Of a DNA stretch of 46,759 nucleotides, positions 41,947-46,759 are shown in pieces. The notes under the pieces are model-generated. The model was not told the origin of the DNA. It was given only the letters and a program-made list of their open reading frames with translations, and searched no databases. Position numbers and translations under genes: made by a program. The number at the start of each line of letters is the position of its first letter. Position 1 is the first letter of the stretch. Source of the stretch: Alphaproteobacteria bacterium (GTDB lineage: Bacteria > Pseudomonadota > Alphaproteobacteria > UBA828); the NCBI GenBank assembly GCA_022826345.1, contig JAJDVB010000230.1, positions 1-46,759 on the forward strand, in the 5' to 3' direction.

Positions 41947-41988
41947 GACTACACGGCCTAACCCAAATCGGTCGGACGACTATGAGGC

Positions 41989-42020
41989 GCCCCGCCGGCA
42001 CGGTGTAGTGCCGACGGGGC
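41989..42020. terminator. Hairpin between convergent genes, probable bidirectional terminator
   Basis: GCCCCG-C-CGGCAC (41989-42001) pairs with GTGCCG-A-CGGGGC (42008-42020): two 6-bp stems with one central mismatch and a 6-base loop. It lies between the plus-strand importer operon (ends 41918) and the minus-strand binding-protein gene (ends 42036). Confidence 0.65.
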
Positions 42021-42035
42021 TGAGAGAGCTGCTCC

Positions 42036-43340
42036 TCAAGCGGCGAGGAAGCGGTTCCACTCCTTGATGAAGAGGGTGATGTTGCGCGGCCAGATCATCC
42101 AGTAAGCGATGTTGGACTGGCGCCTGAGCTTGGGCCCGGTGTCGCGCCCGCGGCCCTCGTACCACTTGAGCCACGAGTCCTCGGTCATGTAGTTCCGCGC
42201 AGTGTCCGGGGTGGGCGAATAGTAGCCCTGCTCGGCGTCCGCCGCGCCGCGCCAGCCTTCGAGGCACCAGTCCATGTAGGCCATGGCCACTTCGGGCTGT
42301 GGCGCCTCGCTGGAGAGGCACATGCCGTAATACCAGGCGCCGGTGCCCTCCCAGACGTCGACATAATGACAGGGGATGCCGCGCTTCTTCACGTCCTCGA
42401 TCACCGGGTTCCAGCAATCGATGCCCCAGACCTCCTCGGAGGCGAGCAGGTTCACCGCCTCGCCGTAGTTGGTCCAGAGCGCACGGAAGACGCCGTCCTG
42501 CTTGGCACCAATCAGGAAGTCGATGACGTTCTTGAGCTCGTCGGGCTCGAGATCGCCATAGCCCACCGTGACCGGGTCCATCTTCCGGTTCTTCACGAGG
42601 TAGCTCGCGCAGCGCGGCGGGCCGATCAGGTCCTCGTTCTGGATCGAGACCTTGCCCCGCACGTCCACGTCGCGCCACTGGCCCTCGTAGAGCACCCCGA
42701 GAGTGTCCGGTATGAGCCGATCCGTCTGGGTTTCAGCGAACTTGTGCGGGAGAATGCCGAGCGCATCCATGTTGTAGATCTGCGGCAACATCCCGAACGA
42801 GGTGCGGCTGTCGTCCCAATAGACCATCGCGACCGGCCAGCCGCTGGTGTGGTCGGCGCCGACGTGGGCGGGGTCGGTAAAGAGCGTATCCGCGAACTCC
42901 CAGTTGGTGATCTTCTCCGCCGGGATCGGCGCAATCGTCTCCGCTTCCCGGAGCGCCGGCACGCGGAAGGCGTTGGTCTCGATCATCGAGAAGGTCTCGT
43001 AACCGCCGGTGATCCACTTCTGGACCGAATCCGCGAGGCTCGCGACCTGGCCCGTCACCTGGAGCCCGCCGCTCATCTCCTCGAACTTTTTGAAGAAGCG
43101 CTCCTGCGCGGAGACCCCGGTGCCGATGAGCTCCATCGGCTCGTCCTGGGTGATGCCGGCGACCCGGTCGGAGAACGCGGCCTCGGCCTGGGACGCCCCC
43201 AAGCCCGCGGCCGCAACCACGGCCGTCGCACCCGCTGCCGCCATGAACTCGCGCCGGTCGAGCCCGGCCGCCGTCCGCGAGCGTGTCTCTGCGTCCTCGC
43301 AGAACTTCTCATGCTTTTTGTCTAGGTGTCCGCTGTCCAT
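42036..43340 (-). CDS. Orphan Tat-exported extracellular solute-binding protein (polyamine type)
   Basis: A 434-residue periplasmic binding protein of the PotD/family-1 type. A twin-arginine signal stands at residues 28-33 (D-R-R-E-F-M), then a hydrophobic run to about 48 and a likely A-x-A cleavage at QAEAAF. It follows an unusually long n-region (27 residues, with a cysteine). The mature part has the polyamine-type arrangement of W and Y residues (PRNITLFIKEWNRFLAA at the end). No permease or ATPase for it is found in the window, so it either uses the transporter of another operon or its partners lie elsewhere. It is downstream of the hydantoin-racemase-like gene on the same strand. Confidence 0.83.
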   Translation of the reverse strand: MDSGHLDKKHEKFCEDAETRSRTAAGLDRREFMAAAGATAVVAAAGLGASQAEAAFSDRVAGITQDEPMELIGTGVSAQERFFKKFEEMSGGLQVTGQVASLADSVQKWITGGYETFSMIETNAFRVPALREAETIAPIPAEKITNWEFADTLFTDPAHVGADHTSGWPVAMVYWDDSRTSFGMLPQIYNMDALGILPHKFAETQTDRLIPDTLGVLYEGQWRDVDVRGKVSIQNEDLIGPPRCASYLVKNRKMDPVTVGYGDLEPDELKNVIDFLIGAKQDGVFRALWTNYGEAVNLLASEEVWGIDCWNPVIEDVKKRGIPCHYVDVWEGTGAWYYGMCLSSEAPQPEVAMAYMDWCLEGWRGAADAEQGYYSPTPDTARNYMTEDSWLKWYEGRGRDTGPKLRRQSNIAYWMIWPRNITLFIKEWNRFLAA

Positions 43341-43376
43341 CTCTGCCTCCCTTTGCCTCCCTGGTGTGGTGGCGCC

Positions 43377-43394
43377 GCCCGGCCAGTGCCGGGC
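43377..43394 (-). terminator. Hairpin upstream of the orphan binding-protein gene
   Basis: GCCCGGC (43377-43383) and GCCGGGC (43388-43394) form a 7-bp stem with a 4-base loop in the 63-base gap between the racemase-like gene and the binding-protein gene. No T-tract is next to it. Confidence 0.5.
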
Positions 43395-43403
43395 AGCCGG
43401 TGG

Positions 43404-44162
43404 TTACTCGGCCGCGGCCCTGCCGGCCGGAGCCTCGGTACTGAATGGATGCAGCATCCCGGTGAAGGACTTCTGCTCCGGGAACCTGTAGGTCTTGTAC
43501 TTGCTGGTCTTGCGCCCGATCTCGATGATGCTCTCCGCCATCTTGGTGGCGCACACCACCCCGTCGAGCACGGGGATGCCGAGCTCGGCTTCGAGCCCGT
43601 CGGCGAACTCCGCGAAGCCGGCGCAGCCCAGGCAGATCGCCTCGGCATCGTCCTCGTCGCGGGCGCGGTAGCATTCTTGCCGCAGCTTCTCGAGCGAGCC
43701 CTCGTAGTCGCGTTCCACGTCGAGCACGTAGACGGGCGATGTGCGTACGCTCACCCTGTGGCTCAAGCCGTAGCCTGCGACCATGTCCTCCACCGGTACG
43801 CGGAAGCGCGGGATGATGGTCACGATCGCGACGCGCGCCGCGAGCTGGCAGGCCAGGTAGAGCGATGCTTCGGCGATCCCGATCACCGGCTTGTCGGTCA
43901 TCTCGCGCGCAGCGTGCAGGCCGGGGTCGCCGTAGCAGGCGATGATGTAGGCATCGAAGCCCTGCTGATCGCCCTTGCGGATCTCGTTGAGGATGCCCGG
44001 CACGCACAGGTATTCGTCGTAGAAGGATTCGATCGAGGCCGGCGCGTAGTCCGGCGTCACCGCCACGACCTCGGTGCCCTCCCGCGCGACCGAACGCCCG
44101 GCCACGGCGTCGGCGTCCGTCATGTCCTGCGACGAGTTGGGGTTGATGATCATGATTTTCAT
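43404..44162 (-). CDS. Hydantoin racemase-like protein (Asp/Glu racemase family)
   Basis: A 252-residue cofactor-independent racemase of the Asp/Glu/hydantoin superfamily. The two catalytic cysteines can be placed at C76 in ACYGDPG and C180 in CLGCAGF. They match the C76/C181 pair known from Sinorhizobium hydantoin racemase to within one residue (established knowledge). The N-terminus MKIMIINPNSSQDMT is also typical. The C-terminal end has an extra, charged tail (KYKTYRFPEQ..., then Ala-rich), so this may be a relative and not a true hydantoin racemase. It lies between an M20 deacylase and a binding protein on the same strand, close to the HyuAB system. Confidence 0.8.
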   Translation of the reverse strand: MKIMIINPNSSQDMTDADAVAGRSVAREGTEVVAVTPDYAPASIESFYDEYLCVPGILNEIRKGDQQGFDAYIIACYGDPGLHAAREMTDKPVIGIAEASLYLACQLAARVAIVTIIPRFRVPVEDMVAGYGLSHRVSVRTSPVYVLDVERDYEGSLEKLRQECYRARDEDDAEAICLGCAGFAEFADGLEAELGIPVLDGVVCATKMAESIIEIGRKTSKYKTYRFPEQKSFTGMLHPFSTEAPAGRAAAE

Positions 44163-44286
44163 GAAGGGTGCCTCCCCATCGAAGCCGGGGCCCTCAGCGG
44201 CCCACGCGGCCTAATCCCTGCCGGAAGCGTACATCCGCGCCCGCGCCCGAGTCCACAATCGGTCCAACCGCGCCTCCGGCCCTCGC

Positions 44287-45423
44287 TCAGTAGCCGCACC
44301 AGCTGCGGGCCAGGATCTCGTAGACCTCCGCCGCCTGCTCGATATGCGCGACCGGGCAGTACTCGTCGGTCTGGTGCGCCATGTGCATCTCGCCCGGCCC
44401 CAGGATCACAGTCGGCGGGCGCCCGTAAGCCGGAGTCAGCGCCGAGGCGTCTGTGAAGTACGGCGCGCCGCGCGGCTCTATCGGCTCGCCGAGAACCCGC
44501 TCCATCACCGCGTAGATTTCCTGCATCCACGGGTGAGTGTGCGGTGTATGCACGCCGCCGCAGTCGACGACGCGGGCAATCTTGTTCTCGTCGCCGAGAT
44601 ACCCCTCCAGGCCCGAGAAAATCTCCGCGTGGTTCTGCTCGGGCAGCGTCCTGATGTCGATGGTGAACTCGGCGTGGTCCGGCACCGAGTTGAGGTTGAG
44701 CCCGCCCTGCATGGTGCCGACGTTGAGGGTCGACCGGCCCAGCAGCTCGTGGGGCATCACGTTGAAATCGAACTCCTCCAGCTTGGTCACCGAGCGCGCC
44801 GCCTTGTAGAGCGCGTTGTCGCCGTGCTCCGGCATCGAGCCGTGGGAGGTGATGCCTTCGGTCTCTACCCTGAGCCAGAGCGCGCCCTTGTGGCCGAGGA
44901 TCGGATAATTCGAGGTCGGCTCCGCGATGACGATGGCGCCGGCTTCGCCCAGCGCGCCGATCTCGGCCAGGTGGTAAGAGCCTTCGCAGCCGGTCTCCTC
45001 GCCGGCGCAGATCGCCATCACCATGTCCGCTTCGCCGCGCTTGTCCTCCGCCGCAAGCTTGAGCGCGACATGGACGAAGGCAGAGATCCCGGCCTTCATG
45101 TCCGTGGTGCCGCGGCCGAAGAGCTTGCCGTCCACGATGTCGGCGCCGAAGGGATCGACCGACCATTCCTTGGCGCCCAGCGGCACCACGTCAATATGCC
45201 CGCCGAAGCAGAGCGGCTTCTTGCCGTTTCCGCCTTCGCCGCGCAGGACCGCGACCAGGCTCGTCCGCTCCGGCGCAAACTCGTAGTAGGAGACCTCGAT
45301 CCCCGCCGCGCTCAGCAGGTCGCCCAGGTAGTGGGCGCACTCCACCTCGCGGCCGGGCGGATTACGGGTGTCCATGCGGACGATGTCGCGGGTGATGTCC
45401 AAAGCGGACGGAATGGACGACAT
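44287..45423 (-). CDS. M20-family metallopeptidase/deacylase (ArgE/DapE/carboxypeptidase type)
   Basis: A 378-residue di-zinc hydrolase removing an acyl, succinyl or carbamoyl group from an amino acid. Ligands are H76-x-D78 in FGGHIDVVP, D108 in GRGTTDMKAG, E142/E143 in AGEETGCEGS, E168 in IAEPTS, and a C-terminal histidine in HMAHQTDEY. The dimerisation domain lies between. The sequence is closest in texture to acetylornithine deacetylase/succinyl-diaminopimelate desuccinylase. The start is the ATG at 45423, preceded by GGGGGAGGGAG; an upstream in-frame start would add a proline-rich tail. It is first in a minus-strand run with the racemase-like and binding-protein genes. Confidence 0.85.
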   Translation of the reverse strand: MSSIPSALDITRDIVRMDTRNPPGREVECAHYLGDLLSAAGIEVSYYEFAPERTSLVAVLRGEGGNGKKPLCFGGHIDVVPLGAKEWSVDPFGADIVDGKLFGRGTTDMKAGISAFVHVALKLAAEDKRGEADMVMAICAGEETGCEGSYHLAEIGALGEAGAIVIAEPTSNYPILGHKGALWLRVETEGITSHGSMPEHGDNALYKAARSVTKLEEFDFNVMPHELLGRSTLNVGTMQGGLNLNSVPDHAEFTIDIRTLPEQNHAEIFSGLEGYLGDENKIARVVDCGGVHTPHTHPWMQEIYAVMERVLGEPIEPRGAPYFTDASALTPAYGRPPTVILGPGEMHMAHQTDEYCPVAHIEQAAEVYEILARSWCGY

Positions 45424-45626
45424 GAGTTGGGCTCCCTCCCCCGGCGGCGGTATCTCGCCAGTATGGCCACGCGAAAGCAGAGGGTCCAGATCAGGCGAGG
45501 CGCTCAAGGCGTTGTCAGACTCGACTGCTCGGTGACCATGAACTGGCAGGGCCCGTTTGTGCTAGTTTCCGTGCGTTTCGGTGGATGCCCGGCACGAACG
45601 CGGACCGAGCGGGCGGGGAGCGGACC

Positions 45627-46622
45627 ATGGCGCGAATCGTACGATTCCACGAAACCGGCGGGCCCGAGGTGCTGCGCCTCGACGAAGTGTCCGAGGTCGA
45701 TCCCGGCCACGGCGAGGTGCGCATCAGGGTCGAGGCGATCGGCCTCAACCGAGCGGAGGTCATGCTGCGCGAGGGCATCTACCACGAGCAGCCGGTCTTC
45801 CCCTCCCGCATCGGCTACGAGGCCGCCGGCGTGGTGGAGGCCGTGGGCGAGGGGGTGACGCACGTCAAGGAAGGCGACCGCATCGCCACGGTCCCCTCCT
45901 TCGCGCTCTCCCAGACCCGGCAGGGCGTCTACGGCGAGAGCGCTACAGTGCCGGCGGAGATCGCCGAACCTTACCCGGCGGACCTCACGCCGGCTCAGGG
46001 CGCATCGCTCTGGATGGCCTATCTCACGGCCTACGGTGCACTGGTCCACTATGGCAATCTTAGCCCCGACGACGCCGCGATCATCACCGCGGCGAGCAGC
46101 AGCGTCGGCCTCGCCGCGATCCAGATCGCCAAGGAACGCGGCGCCACCGTGATCGCGACCACCAGGACCGCTGCCAAGAAGGAATCGCTCCTCGGCCTCG
46201 GCGCCGATCATGTCGTCGCGACCGACGAGGAGGACCCGCCGGCACGCGTCATGGAGATCACCGGAGACGCCGGCGCGCGCGTGATCTTCGATCCGATTGC
46301 GGGACCGCTGCTGACCACGCTCTGCGGCGCCTGCGCACCGTACGGCACCATCTACGAATATGGCGCGCTCTACCCCGGCGAGACCGTCTATCCGCTCATG
46401 CCGATGCTGGCGAAGTCCCTCACCATCACGGGCTACCAGGTGCTCGACTTCGTGCGTGACGAGGCGCGCTTCGCAGCGGGGCGGGACTACATCTTCGCCG
46501 GGCTGGGGAGCGGCGCGCTCGAACCCGTGATCGACCGCGAATTCCCGCTGGAGCAGATCGTGGACGCCCATCGCCACATGGAATCCAACACCCAATGCGG
46601 CAAGATCGTCGTCACGGTCTAA
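45627..46622 (+). CDS. Medium-chain dehydrogenase/reductase (quinone oxidoreductase-like)
   Basis: A 331-residue NADPH-dependent oxidoreductase of the MDR zinc-independent quinone-reductase group. The N-terminal catalytic domain starts MARIVRFHETGGPEVLRLDEV. The cofactor domain has AASSSVGLAAIQIAKERGATVIAT, the family's glycine-type A-x-S-S-x-V-G-x-A-A fingerprint. The structural-zinc cysteines of alcohol dehydrogenases are absent. The start is the ATG at 45627 with GGGGAGCGG upstream; an earlier in-frame ATG is not supported. It diverges from the M20 gene across about 200 bases. The role in the surrounding catabolism is unclear. Confidence 0.88.
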   Translation: MARIVRFHETGGPEVLRLDEVSEVDPGHGEVRIRVEAIGLNRAEVMLREGIYHEQPVFPSRIGYEAAGVVEAVGEGVTHVKEGDRIATVPSFALSQTRQGVYGESATVPAEIAEPYPADLTPAQGASLWMAYLTAYGALVHYGNLSPDDAAIITAASSSVGLAAIQIAKERGATVIATTRTAAKKESLLGLGADHVVATDEEDPPARVMEITGDAGARVIFDPIAGPLLTTLCGACAPYGTIYEYGALYPGETVYPLMPMLAKSLTITGYQVLDFVRDEARFAAGRDYIFAGLGSGALEPVIDREFPLEQIVDAHRHMESNTQCGKIVVTV

Positions 46623-46662
46623 TACCAAACGCGCTCCAAATTGACTCATTATCTCAATATGT

Positions 46663-46702
46663 TGTGGTGATGGACGGGACAACCTCCATAGACTGTGGTG
46701 AT
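46663..46702. repeat. Two direct copies of TGTGGTGAT in helical phase
   Basis: TGTGGTGAT occurs at 46663-46671 and 46694-46702, 31 bases apart (about three helical turns), in the gap before the gene that begins at the right edge. They could be activator sites. Confidence 0.35.
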
Positions 46703-46727
46703 CGAGTCTCACCGTCGGAGGATGATG

Positions 46728-46759
46728 ATGAGTGCGGCAACGCCGATAATCTGGCCGGA
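46728..46759 (+). CDS. Start of an unidentified gene at the right edge (partial)
   Basis: Three in-frame ATGs (46722, 46725, 46728) follow CGGAGG at 46716-46721. Only the third has a workable spacing of 6 bases. The readable product, MSAATPIIWP, is too short to identify; the rest lies outside the window. Confidence 0.4.
   Translation, partial: MSAATPIIWP

Noticed and set aside
45504..46712. Minus-strand frame of about 400 codons opposite the MDR gene
   Set aside because: It is antisense to a well-supported gene and shows only shadow-type composition.

Overview
The window reads as a piece of a GC-rich alphaproteobacterial chromosome or large plasmid, devoted almost entirely to importing and breaking down small organic compounds. 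The lineage is an inference. It rests on the smo/mtl-type polyol operon with an Entner-Doudoroff extension, the CoxG/CoxMSL-type molybdenum hydroxylases, frequent GTG starts, and IS481-like and P4-type integrase debris. I see no rRNA, tRNA, CRISPR array or replication origin.

Region 1 (1-9476) starts with the tail of an unidentified gene and a small hypothetical gene. It continues with a NodB-fold hydrolase (minus strand), a nitrilase-family amidohydrolase, a metal-dependent amidohydrolase, and a five-gene branched-chain-amino-acid/amide-type ABC importer (binding protein, two ATPases, two permeases). Together they suggest uptake and hydrolysis of a cyclic or open-chain amide. Region 2 (9500-12330) is an integration scar. 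It holds fragments of an IS481-like transposase, a serine recombinase and an Opp/Dpp ATPase joined end to end, then a broken tandem-domain regulator colliding with a truncated tyrosine integrase, plus a cluster of palindromes.

Region 3 (12331-24810) is a polyol island: HAD phosphatase, SorC-type regulator, SmoEFGK-like ABC importer, mannitol 2-dehydrogenase, PfkB sugar kinase, then zwf-pgl-edd. A hexitol would be imported, oxidised to a ketose, phosphorylated and sent to the Entner-Doudoroff route. KDPG aldolase and phosphoglucose isomerase are not here. Region 4 (24906-41918) is the most unusual part. Eight tightly coupled minus-strand genes encode two complete three-subunit molybdenum hydroxylases flanking an ATP-dependent hydantoinase/oxoprolinase pair (HyuA, HyuB). 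A CoxG-like gene converges on them, and a nucleoside/purine-type (BMP family) ABC importer diverges from them across a perfect 8-4-8 dyad. This looks like a pathway for an N-heterocycle: import, two hydroxylations, ATP-driven ring opening.

Region 5 (42036-46622) carries an orphan Tat-exported polyamine-type binding protein, a hydantoin-racemase-like protein, an M20 deacylase and, divergently, a quinone-oxidoreductase-like MDR enzyme. The racemase and the deacylase would fit processing of a carbamoyl- or acyl-amino acid after ring opening. A new gene begins at the right edge.

Several operons have strong stem-loops just after the binding-protein gene or between operon segments, suggesting differential expression. 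Only one intact transcription regulator (SorC type) is encoded in the window. Function assignments rest on motifs and context read by eye; no database search was run.
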